Shown one piece after another: positions 57,353 to 64,000 of a DNA stretch of 64,000 bases (the first letter of the stretch is position 1; every line of letters begins with the position of its first letter). The DNA lies in NCBI GenBank assembly GCA_046160485.1, contig JBJXGV010000063.1:1-64000 (forward strand). Reading direction: 5' to 3'. A model generated the notes under the pieces. It was not told the origin of the DNA and did not search any database. It worked only from the letters and a program-made list of their open reading frames with translations. The stretch is from JBJXGV01 sp046160485. Its GTDB lineage: Bacteria; Orphanbacterota; Orphanbacteria; JBJXGV01. A program made the position numbers and the translations under genes.

Positions 57353-57948
57353 AACGAGGCAGCGTAACGAAGCGAAAAGGGGCGAAGTTCCATGGAGGGA
57401 TCGCGCCGCGCGTGGGCGAGATGTTGAGTCTCCTCGGGGAGGACCCAAATCGCGAGGGGCTTCTTAAGACCCCCGACCGCGTGGAGAAGTCGCTCCACTT
57501 TCTCACGAGCGGTTATCGCCAAAAGATCGGCGACATCATCAATGGAGCGGTCTTCGAGGAGGTGTGCGACGAGATGGTCGTCGTGCGGGACATCGATCTC
57601 TTCAGTCTCTGCGAACATCACCTCCTGCCGTTCTACGGGAAAGCGCACGTGGCGTATCTGCCCGACGGGAAGATCATCGGGCTGTCGAAGATTCCGCGCA
57701 TCGTCGAAATGTTCGCGCGGCGCCTTCAAGTGCAGGAGCGCCTCACGACGCAGATCGCCGAGTGCATCGAAGCGCATTTGCACCCGCGCGGCGTCGGCGT
57801 CGTGATCGAGGCGTACCACCTCTGCATGGCGATGCGCGGCGTCCAAAAGCTCAACGCGTTTGCGACGACGAGCGCGATGCTCGGCGCATTCCGGCAAGAT
57901 CGCGGAACGCGCGCGGAGTTCCTCAACTTCTTAAGCGCGCGCCGCTAG
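57349..57948 (+). CDS. folE: GTP cyclohydrolase I
   Basis: A 199-residue enzyme that makes 7,8-dihydroneopterin triphosphate from GTP, the first step of folate and tetrahydropterin synthesis. The zinc site is FSLCEHHLLPFYG plus the distal Cys of YHLCMAMRGVQ. The LSKIPRIVEMFARRLQVQER helix and the TTSAMLG end are typical, and the length is normal. ATG 57349 is used because it overlaps the upstream stop. The PTPS homologue and the methyltetrahydrofolate-type protein nearby suggest a common pathway. Confidence 0.97.
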   Translation: MKRGSVTKRKGAKFHGGIAPRVGEMLSLLGEDPNREGLLKTPDRVEKSLHFLTSGYRQKIGDIINGAVFEEVCDEMVVVRDIDLFSLCEHHLLPFYGKAHVAYLPDGKIIGLSKIPRIVEMFARRLQVQERLTTQIAECIEAHLHPRGVGVVIEAYHLCMAMRGVQKLNAFATTSAMLGAFRQDRGTRAEFLNFLSARR

Positions 57949-58006
57949 CAGCGCGGTCGAACGCGCGCGCGGCGTTGCGCCGAGAGCGGATGGAGAGCGG
58001 CATTCC

Positions 58007-58849
58007 ATGAAAGTCGGCTCGTACGAAATCTTCGCGGTCGAGGCCGAGACGTTTCGCCTCGACGGCGGCGCGATGTTCGGCGTCGTGCCGCGCACGCTCT
58101 GGGAGAAGACGAATCCTCCGGACGACAAGAACCGAATCCGGATGACCACGCGCGTGCTCGTGTTGCGCGGCGACGGCCGCACGGCGATCGTCGATGCGGG
58201 GATCGGAGCGAAGGAGACCGAGAAGTTCCGCGGGATCTACGCCATGGGGCGCGCGGGAAGCCTCGTGGAATCACTGGCGCAGCGCGGCGTCGCCGCCGCC
58301 GACGTTACCGACGTGATTCTCTCGCATCTCCACTTCGATCACGCCGGCGGCGGGACGCGGCGCGACGGCGATCGCGTCGTTCCCGCGTTTCCGCGCGCGA
58401 ACTATCACGTGCAGCGCGTCAACCTCGCGCAGGCGCGGCGGCCCAACGATCGCGATCGCGCGAGTTTCTTTCCCGACAACTTCGAGCCGCTCGCGCTCGC
58501 GGGCGTTCTGCGCGAACACGATCCCGACGCCGAGATTCTCCCCGGTGTTTTCGCGCGCGTGACGAATGGCCATTCGCCCGGACACCAGATGATCGAGGTG
58601 ATCGACGGACACGATAGTGTTGCGTTCGTCGGCGAAACCGCACCGATGACGAGCCATCTTCCGACTCCGTACGTGATGGGCTACGACCTCGAGCCCGTCG
58701 TCACAATGGAGGAGAAGAAGACGTGGCTTCCGCGTTGGGCGGAGCGCGGTACCGTGCTCGTGTTCGATCACGATCCCGACACCGGCGCGGCGCGCATCGA
58801 ACCGGGTGCACGCGGGTACTTCCAAATCTCCGAGCGCATCACGCTGTGA
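58007..58849 (+). CDS. MBL-fold metallohydrolase
   Basis: A 280-residue metallo-beta-lactamase-fold enzyme. The metal motif is ILSHLHFDHAGGG near residue 110, with His of TNGHSPGHQM and an Asp later (VFDHDPDTG). The extended N-terminal stretch (WEKTNPPDDKNRIRMTTR) is seen in lactonase-type members. Lactonase, thioesterase or phosphodiesterase activity are possible; the substrate is unknown. Its last bases overlap the start of the pterin-binding gene (GTGA), so the two probably act together. Confidence 0.8.
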   Translation: MKVGSYEIFAVEAETFRLDGGAMFGVVPRTLWEKTNPPDDKNRIRMTTRVLVLRGDGRTAIVDAGIGAKETEKFRGIYAMGRAGSLVESLAQRGVAAADVTDVILSHLHFDHAGGGTRRDGDRVVPAFPRANYHVQRVNLAQARRPNDRDRASFFPDNFEPLALAGVLREHDPDAEILPGVFARVTNGHSPGHQMIEVIDGHDSVAFVGETAPMTSHLPTPYVMGYDLEPVVTMEEKKTWLPRWAERGTVLVFDHDPDTGAARIEPGARGYFQISERITL

Positions 58850-59724
58850 CGGACGAACGCGCGGGCGCCGCGGCGCGCGTGCCGGTCCTCATCGGCGAGA
58901 GGCTCAACCCGTCAGGCAATCCGCGCCTCGCGATGCGTCTGGCAGCGGGGGAGTGGGACGCGCTCGACGATGAAGCGCGCGCGCAGGCGGCGGGCGGCGC
59001 CGAATTTCTCGACGTCAACGGCGTCCTCGGCGGCGCGCGCGAGCGGGACATCCTCTTCGAGATGATCGAGCGCGCGGAGCGCGTCGCGGCGCTACCGCTC
59101 GTTCTCGATTCGCGCGACGCGGCGCTTCTCGCGGAGGCGAGCGCACGCACACGCGCGCCTGCGATCCTCAGCTCGATTCCCGCGACGCGCGGCGCGCTCC
59201 GCGACGTACTGCCACGTGTCGCCGGCTCGGGTCGCGCGATCGTCGGGCTCGCGATGGGAGACGATGGCGTTCGCGGCTCCGCCGAGGAACGATTTGCATG
59301 CGCCGAGCGCTTCGTGGCCGCCGGGCTCGCGCTCGGTGTTCCGCGCGAGAGTTTGATCGTCGATTGCCTCGCGATGCCGCTCCCTCCTCGCACCGCGGCG
59401 CAAGGCGCGAGCGCGATTGCGCCGCTCGGCGCCACGGTCGTCGCGAACGCCGCCGCGCTCGGCGCGATGCGTCTCGTGGCCGCGCGGCTCGGCGCACCGC
59501 TCCTGCTCGGCATCTCGAACGCCGCGTACGGCGCTCCCAACGCCGCCGAGCGCAGCCGCCGCGCGTGCGAGTTTCTCACCGCCGCGCTCGCCGCCGGCCT
59601 CGACTACGCGATCGCGAATCCTCTCGACGAGCGGATTCGTAGTATCCTACACGCCGCGAAGCGGGACCGCGGGCACGTCGCCCGTCCGATCTCGCCCGTC
59701 ACACGAAAGGAGAACGCGGAATGA
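58846..59724 (+). CDS. Pterin-binding (methyltetrahydrofolate methyltransferase-type) TIM-barrel protein
   Basis: A 292-residue protein resembling the methyl-tetrahydrofolate-binding barrel of MetH and AcsE. IGERLNPSGNPRL, AAGGAEFLDVNGV and the later SNAAYGAPNAAERSRRAC plus DYAIANPLDERI segments match the family, including the Asn-rich pterin contacts. There is no cobalamin domain, so it would transfer a methyl group to a separate corrinoid protein, or bind folate for another purpose. GTG 58846 overlaps the MBL stop, and its stop overlaps the lemA start (ATGA). Its link to LemA may be only operonic. Confidence 0.75.
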   Translation: MTDERAGAAARVPVLIGERLNPSGNPRLAMRLAAGEWDALDDEARAQAAGGAEFLDVNGVLGGARERDILFEMIERAERVAALPLVLDSRDAALLAEASARTRAPAILSSIPATRGALRDVLPRVAGSGRAIVGLAMGDDGVRGSAEERFACAERFVAAGLALGVPRESLIVDCLAMPLPPRTAAQGASAIAPLGATVVANAAALGAMRLVAARLGAPLLLGISNAAYGAPNAAERSRRACEFLTAALAAGLDYAIANPLDERIRSILHAAKRDRGHVARPISPVTRKENAE

Positions 59725-60278
59725 TCTTTCTCGTGCTCGCGGGAATCGTGGTGCTTGCCGCAGTCTGGGCGATCGGAATCTTCAACGGGCTCGTCGGCCT
59801 GCGCAACCAAGTTCAGAACGCGTGGAAGCAGATCGACGTTCAGCTCAAGCGCCGTCACGATCTCATCCCCAATCTCGTGAACACCGTGAAGGGGATGATG
59901 AAGTTCGAACAGGACACGCTGACGAAGGTGATGGAGGCGCGCGCGAAGGCGGTCGGCGCGACGAGCGTCGGCGCGAAGGGCGCTGCCGAGGGAGAACTCA
60001 CGCAAGCGCTCGGCCGGCTCTTCGCCGTCGTCGAGAACTATCCCGATCTGAAGTCCAACGTGAACGTCCTGAAGTTGCAAGAGGAACTCACGACGACCGA
60101 GAATCAAATCGGATTCTCGCGCCAGCACTACAACGATTTGGTGATGCGCTACAACACGCGCCAAGAGGTGTTCCCGACGAATCTCGTCGCGGGGATGCTC
60201 GGCTTCCAACGTTCGGAGTTTCTCGAGATCGCGGAGACGGAGCGCGCCACGCCGGCGGTCGATCTCTCTCTGTCGTGA
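59721..60278 (+). CDS. lemA: LemA family protein
   Basis: A 185-residue protein with an N-terminal helix (MIFLVLAGIVVLAAVWAIG) and a helical-bundle LemA domain (NQVQNAWKQIDVQLKRRHDL and NLVNTVKGMMKFEQDTL). LemA proteins are widespread, usually envelope-anchored, and often sit beside HtpX-like proteases, as here. Their precise role is unclear. Its stop overlaps the protease start (GTGA). Confidence 0.92.
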   Translation: MIFLVLAGIVVLAAVWAIGIFNGLVGLRNQVQNAWKQIDVQLKRRHDLIPNLVNTVKGMMKFEQDTLTKVMEARAKAVGATSVGAKGAAEGELTQALGRLFAVVENYPDLKSNVNVLKLQEELTTTENQIGFSRQHYNDLVMRYNTRQEVFPTNLVAGMLGFQRSEFLEIAETERATPAVDLSLS

Positions 60279-61291
60279 GCGCGGCGGCGCCGTCCGCGCG
60301 GCGTGATCTCTGGCAGGAGCAGGCGCGCAATCGACGCAACACGTGGTTCCTCATCGCGGGATTCGTCGCGCTCCTCGGCATACTCGGCTTCGGCGCGGAC
60401 TTTTTTATCTGGACGCGTGCGGGCGACGGCGAGTTCCCGAGCGGCTTCGTGCCGATCGCCACGCCGATCGCGCTCGCCGTCGGATTACTGCAGTCGGTCG
60501 GCGGCTACATGGCCGGCGCCAGCGCCGTGCTCTCGTCGACGCGCGCGCGGCCGGCCGACCCTGCGAATCCGCGCGAGGAGATCCTCCTCAACGTCGTGCA
60601 AGAGATGCGCGCCGCCTCCGGCCTGCCGATGCCGCGCGTCTACGTGGTGCCGGATCACGACCCGAACGCGTTCGCCGTCGGCCGCAGCCCGGAACACGCG
60701 GCGATCGCGGTGACGGAGGGGCTTCTCGATCAACTCGATCGCGAAGAGTTGCAGGGCGTGATCGCGCACGAGATGGCGCACATCCGCAATCTCGACATCC
60801 GAACGATGACGCTCGTCGCCGCGCTTCTCGGCGCGCTCGTGCTGATCTCCGATCTTTCGCTGCGCATGTTGCGCTTCGGCGGCGGCGGCTCGAACTCGCG
60901 CCGAAGCAGCCGCGATGGCGGCGGCGGCGGTGGCGGCCCGCTCGTTCTCGTTTTCCTCGTGCTGTGGATTCTGCTTGCGGTCGTCACGCCGATTCTCGGG
61001 CAGATGCTCGCGTTCGCCGTCTCGCGCTCGCGCGAGTTCGACGCCGACGCGAGTGCGGCGGAGTTCACGCGCAACCCGGTCGGGCTCGCGAAGGCGCTCC
61101 GCAAGATCGACGCGGCGGCCGAACCGACGCGCAGCGTGAAGCGCGGCTCCGCGCACCTCTGCATCGCCGATCCGCAGGGGCGCGCGGTGAACAAATCGGA
61201 AGGCGCGCTCGCCTCGCTCTTCGCGACGCATCCTCCCATCGCGAAACGGATCGCGATACTCGAGAACATGGCGGGCGTGGGGAACGCGTGA
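60275..61291 (+). CDS. HtpX-like M48 family zinc metalloprotease
   Basis: A 338-residue membrane protease. VIAHEMAHIRNLD holds the HExxH zinc site and REFDADASAAEFT the third ligand Glu. Two N-terminal helices precede the catalytic site and two follow, with a Gly/Ser-rich loop between the second pair (GGGGSNSRRSSRDGGG). HtpX-type enzymes degrade damaged membrane proteins. GTG 60275 overlaps the lemA stop, and the pair LemA-HtpX is conserved in many bacteria. Confidence 0.92.
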   Translation: MSAAAPSARRDLWQEQARNRRNTWFLIAGFVALLGILGFGADFFIWTRAGDGEFPSGFVPIATPIALAVGLLQSVGGYMAGASAVLSSTRARPADPANPREEILLNVVQEMRAASGLPMPRVYVVPDHDPNAFAVGRSPEHAAIAVTEGLLDQLDREELQGVIAHEMAHIRNLDIRTMTLVAALLGALVLISDLSLRMLRFGGGGSNSRRSSRDGGGGGGGPLVLVFLVLWILLAVVTPILGQMLAFAVSRSREFDADASAAEFTRNPVGLAKALRKIDAAAEPTRSVKRGSAHLCIADPQGRAVNKSEGALASLFATHPPIAKRIAILENMAGVGNA

Positions 61292-61374
61292 CGCGGTAGA
61301 CAACTCGCGCCGCTCCGTCCACACTCGCGCCGGGCGACGAGAGACGAAATACGACATGCGACATCCGACGAAGT

Positions 61375-61397
61375 GCGGCCGCCGCGATCGCGGCCGC
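61375..61397 (+). repeat. GC-rich inverted repeat upstream of the YpfJ-like gene
   Basis: GCGGCCGC, seven bases, GCGGCCGC; each arm is itself palindromic. The hairpin ends seven bases before the GGGAGG ribosome site. It may act as terminator for the upstream operon or shape translation of the downstream gene. Confidence 0.45.
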
Positions 61398-61414
61398 CCC
61401 ACCGGGAGGCAATG

Positions 61415-62266
61415 ATGCGCTGGCAGAATCGACGACGGAGCGACAACATGGAGGATCGGCGAGGCGCGTCACCGTCGCGGCTCGCCATCGGCGGCGGCGT
61501 TGGCACGCTCGCGGTCGTCGTCATCGCGCTTCTCTTCGGCGCCGATCCGACCGCGATTCTGCAGCAGCTCCAAGGAACACAAGTTTCGGTCCCGTCGGAG
61601 TCGGGCGTGATCGATCCGGCGCAGCAGGAACTCGCCGAGTTCGTGTCCGTGATTTTGGCGGACACGGAAGACGTCTGGCGTCAGATCTTCGAGTCGAGCG
61701 GCGCGACGTACGAGGAGCCGCGCCTCGTCCTCTTCTCGGGCGGCGTCGAGTCCGCCTGCGGAATGGCGAGCGCCGCGATGGGGCCGTTCTACTGCCCGGG
61801 CGACGCGAAGGTCTACATCGACCTGAGCTTCTACGAGGATCTTCAGAATCGCTTCCAAGCGCCGGGCGATTTCGCGCAGGCATACGTGATCGCGCACGAG
61901 ATCGGCCATCATGTGCAGAACCAACTCGGAGTGATGGAGCGGGTGAACGCGGCGCGCGGACGCGTGAGCGAGTCCGAGTTCAACGAGATTTCCGTGCGGC
62001 TCGAGCTGCAGGCCGATTTCCTCGCGGGCGTCTGGGCGCATCACGCGCGGAAGAGCCGCGATTTTCTCGAGGCCGGCGACATCGAGGAGGCGCTGCGCGC
62101 GGCGAGCGCGATCGGCGACGATCGTCTGCAAAAACAGTCGCAGGGCTACATCGTTCCCGATTCGTTTACGCACGGCACGTCGGAGCAGCGCGTACGCTGG
62201 TTCCGCAAGGGGCTCGAGACCGGCGACGTCACGCAGGGCGACACGTTTATGGCGAACACTCTGTAG
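61415..62266 (+). CDS. Neutral zinc metallopeptidase, YpfJ/KPN_02809 family
   Basis: A 283-residue predicted metallopeptidase. The N-terminal MRWQNRRRSDNMEDRRG is a family signature, followed by one helix (GGGVGTLAVVVIALLFG) and the catalytic VIAHEIGHHVQNQLG (HExxH). The QADFLAGVWAHHA stretch gives the third ligand region. In this family, the domain faces outside the membrane. ATG 61415 matches the signature and is well spaced from GGGAGG; ATG 61412 is too close to it. It may be the last cistron of the LemA-HtpX group, 120 bases away. Confidence 0.9.
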   Translation: MRWQNRRRSDNMEDRRGASPSRLAIGGGVGTLAVVVIALLFGADPTAILQQLQGTQVSVPSESGVIDPAQQELAEFVSVILADTEDVWRQIFESSGATYEEPRLVLFSGGVESACGMASAAMGPFYCPGDAKVYIDLSFYEDLQNRFQAPGDFAQAYVIAHEIGHHVQNQLGVMERVNAARGRVSESEFNEISVRLELQADFLAGVWAHHARKSRDFLEAGDIEEALRAASAIGDDRLQKQSQGYIVPDSFTHGTSEQRVRWFRKGLETGDVTQGDTFMANTL

Positions 62267-62278
62267 CGTCGCGAGGCG

Positions 62279-63442
62279 TTACAGCGTCGCGCCGATGTCT
62301 CGAATCGGAACGACCGTCCACGACTGATCGATCGGCTTCCCCGTCACGATCGCGCCGGCCGCGCCGTGCGCCTCCGCGGCGCGCACACGATCACGAACGC
62401 TTGCCATCCCCAGATCCCAGCCTTCGACGACGACCCAGAGTTCCTGATCGGAGTCGTACTCGCGATAGCGGTCGAGCATGGCGCCGACCCACGCGCCTGG
62501 CGCGCCGAACGCCGGGTCGTCGCGGCCGAACGTTCGGTCGAGCGCGAGAAGCCCGACGGCCGGGCGCGCGGCGAGAAGATGAATCAGGCGCGGGTAGGAC
62601 TCGAGCGCGTCGGGGTGCGTGCAGAGCATGCGGCCGTAACCGAGCGTCGTCTCCGCATCCGCGACGCCGGCGTGCGCGACGCCCGCCTCGCACTCCTCCG
62701 TGATGACGGGCACCGCGGTGAGCCCGGGGAAACGCTCCTCGATCGCTTCCGCGAAGAGGATCGGCGCGACCGGATCGCCGCCGAACGCGCCTTCGCCTCC
62801 GCCGAGTGCGATCTTCTCGCCGATCGATCCGTCCCACATCCGGCAGAACGCGTTCCCGCAGCCGCATCCTTCGGGCGCGCCGAGGACGTCGTTGAGGAAA
62901 ACGCGCCGCGCCACGCCGCGCGGCGCGGCCTCGAGAATGCGTGCGACCTTCTCGACCTCGTAGTCGAAGACCTCTTTGTTGTTGATGCAAACCCACTCGG
63001 CGACCGCGACCGGCTCGCCGCCGAAGAAGATGGTTTTATGCGGGCGATGAAGCCACGCCGCGTTGCTCGCGGCGGCGGCGGGGTCGCGGCCGACCTCGAT
63101 CCAGTAGTCGACGGCGAGGCCGGCGTCCTCCGCGCCTGCAATCGCGGCGCGGACCGCGATCGCGGCACTCGAGTCGATGGCGCCTCGATCGTCGCTTCGA
63201 ACCGGAACGCCGAGCGGCGACAGATCGATGACGACTCGCGTGAATCCCTCGTCGCGAAGCCGCGCGAGGTCGCGCGACGCGAGCGATTCCGCGTCGTCGA
63301 GAAACGCAGCGGGAAGATGCGGCGATCGAGACGTCCGTGCGCGGCCCGCCGCGGAAGCGAGCGCGATGACGAACCCGACCGCCGCGACGAGAAGCAGCGC
63401 GAGTCCGAAAAGGTGGCTGGCTCTTGGTTCTTCGTGCCTCAA
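62279..63442 (-). CDS. Exported or membrane-anchored protein of unknown function
   Basis: A 387-residue protein with an N-terminal helix (LFGLALLLVAAVGFVIALAS). The rest looks like an alternating alpha/beta enzyme: ARLRDEGFTRVVIDLSPLG, GLAVDYWIEVGRD, RRVFLNDVLGAPEGCGCG (with three nearby Cys: CGCGNAFC), LLALDRTFGRDDP and LWVVVEGWDLG. A TIM-barrel glycosidase-like fold is possible but I could not place it in a family. TTG 63442 is the start, with AAGGAG seven bases upstream. It is convergent with the YpfJ-like gene, with a gap of 12 bases. Confidence 0.55.
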   Translation of the reverse strand: MRHEEPRASHLFGLALLLVAAVGFVIALASAAGRARTSRSPHLPAAFLDDAESLASRDLARLRDEGFTRVVIDLSPLGVPVRSDDRGAIDSSAAIAVRAAIAGAEDAGLAVDYWIEVGRDPAAAASNAAWLHRPHKTIFFGGEPVAVAEWVCINNKEVFDYEVEKVARILEAAPRGVARRVFLNDVLGAPEGCGCGNAFCRMWDGSIGEKIALGGGEGAFGGDPVAPILFAEAIEERFPGLTAVPVITEECEAGVAHAGVADAETTLGYGRMLCTHPDALESYPRLIHLLAARPAVGLLALDRTFGRDDPAFGAPGAWVGAMLDRYREYDSDQELWVVVEGWDLGMASVRDRVRAAEAHGAAGAIVTGKPIDQSWTVVPIRDIGATL

Positions 63443-63470
63443 CGCGTCTCCTTGCGGGGGCGAGGCGGCG

Positions 63471-63479
63471 AGTGTAGCA
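63471..63479 (-). promoter_or_regulatory. Extended -10 promoter of the exported protein gene
   Basis: TGCTACACT on the minus strand (63479-63471), about 29 bases before the TTG start. No clear -35. Confidence 0.4.
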
Positions 63480-63603
63480 CGCGCTCTTCGCGGCGGACTC
63501 AGAGCGGAAAGGAACCGATCCCCGGCGCGCCGAGTTTGCGATAGACTTCGCGGCGGTCATCGCCGATCCCGCGTTCGCCCGAGCAGCCACGTTTGGAGGT
63601 CAC

Positions 63604-64000
63604 ATGAAGATTCGCGTTCGCCAGTCGATCACTCTATCGAGCCGTTTTCGTTTACTTGCTCCCCGCGTGATGACCGTCGCGTTGATTCTCGGCGCGTTCG
63701 CCACATTCGCGGCATTCGGCACCGCCGCGCAGGCCGCCGCGTCGACGCCGGCGGCGCCCGCGTCCGCCGCGCATCCCGCGTGGATGGCGCAGTCGCTGCG
63801 CAACGCCGAGGCCGCTCTCGTCGCGCAGCACGGCGAGGCGCAGCGCGAACGCGCCGCGCGCGGTCTCGCGCAGATCGCCGATTTCTGGCGCGAGGAGGAC
63901 GGCGGCGCCGCGGACTTCGAAGAGTTCGCGCGCACGCACTTCGCCGGCGACGGCGAGACGCACGACGCGATGTTCGCCCGCTTCCAATTCCTCCTCGAGC
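63604..64000 (+). CDS. Exported protein, 5' part only (runs off the window)
   Basis: A frame from ATG 63604 stays open to the end of the window (132 residues seen). GGAGGT lies four bases upstream. A basic N-terminus and hydrophobic segment (MTVALILGAFATFAAFG) end in an Ala-rich site (TAAQAAAS), so it is exported. The mature part begins HPAWMAQSLRNAEAAL and is acidic and helical (FWREEDGGAADFEEFAR). No family can be assigned from this fragment; the rest lies outside. Confidence 0.65.
   Translation, partial: MKIRVRQSITLSSRFRLLAPRVMTVALILGAFATFAAFGTAAQAAASTPAAPASAAHPAWMAQSLRNAEAALVAQHGEAQRERAARGLAQIADFWREEDGGAADFEEFARTHFAGDGETHDAMFARFQFLLE

Noticed and set aside
1..64000. tRNA, rRNA, riboswitch or origin of replication
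   Set aside because: I looked through the intergenic gaps, all under about 300 bases, and found no cloverleaf, rRNA segment, known riboswitch core or clustered DnaA boxes.

Overview
The window is GC-rich bacterial chromosome, gene-dense and mostly operonic. Several traits fit a member of the FCB superphylum, most like a Candidatus Eisenbacteria-type or related uncultured lineage: large secreted FG-GAP and ASPIC/UnbV beta-propeller proteins that share a FlgD-like C-terminal module, a Ser/Thr kinase with kinesin-light-chain-type TPRs, an 11-subunit complex I operon, and a fused TIGR03960/TIGR03936 radical SAM protein. This placement is inference from gene content; no rRNA or tRNA gene was recognised in the window.

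Layout. 1-249: a possible insertion-sequence end. 250-3664: radical SAM protein, then moaD and moaE (molybdopterin synthase). 3798-9229: giant secreted FG-GAP protein, a convergent GT39-type membrane glycosyltransferase and a small secreted orphan. 9442-15597 (minus): an iodotyrosine-deiodinase-like nitroreductase coupled to an unknown 547-residue protein, then a three-gene xanthine-dehydrogenase-type molybdenum hydroxylase (Mo, 2Fe-2S and FAD subunits). 15735-21526: a Ser/Thr kinase-TPR protein overlapping a TPR-CHAT protease-like protein. 21572-27546: 8-oxoguanine deaminase, MDR oxidoreductase, lipoprotein, thioredoxin reductase, leucyl aminopeptidase. 27815-38396: nuoABCDHIJKLMN without nuoEFG, driven by a clear sigma70-type promoter. 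38406-41222: zinc-ribbon membrane peptide, MerR regulator with a Cys4 tail overlapping an Mrp/ApbC Fe-S carrier, and a sigma factor. 41338-47686: secreted ASPIC/UnbV protein, a NUDIX-2Fe-2S ferredoxin fusion, a pteridine-reductase-like SDR, an M24 peptidase, and an opposing erpA-type gene and four-cluster polyferredoxin. 47924-52448: HD protein, membrane protein, class II aldolase, alpha/beta hydrolase and a second sigma factor. 52445-55278 (minus): lipoprotein, SGNH hydrolase, methyltransferase. 55453-62266: a pterin-oriented run (cysteine-free PTPS homologue, folE, methyltetrahydrofolate-type pterin-binding protein) with unknown membrane proteins, an MBL-fold hydrolase, LemA, an HtpX-like protease and a YpfJ-like metallopeptidase. 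62279-64000: an unknown exported or anchored protein and a truncated exported protein.

How genes fit together. moaD/moaE would supply pterin cofactor to the molybdenum hydroxylase, and 8-oxoguanine deaminase makes urate, so a purine-salvage or oxidised-purine theme is plausible. The EFG-less complex I may take electrons from a ferredoxin, for which the polyferredoxin is a local candidate. The PTPS homologue, FolE, PTR1-like SDR and methyl-H4folate-type protein suggest a folate/tetrahydropterin theme. Neighbouring genes very often overlap by 1-4 bases at stop/start (ATGA, GTGA, TGATG, TAGTG), which guided many start choices. The most unusual items are the NUDIX-ferredoxin fusion, the kinase/CHAT pair, the MerR-Cys4/Mrp pair with a perfect 9-bp palindrome upstream, and the cysteine-free PTPS homologue.
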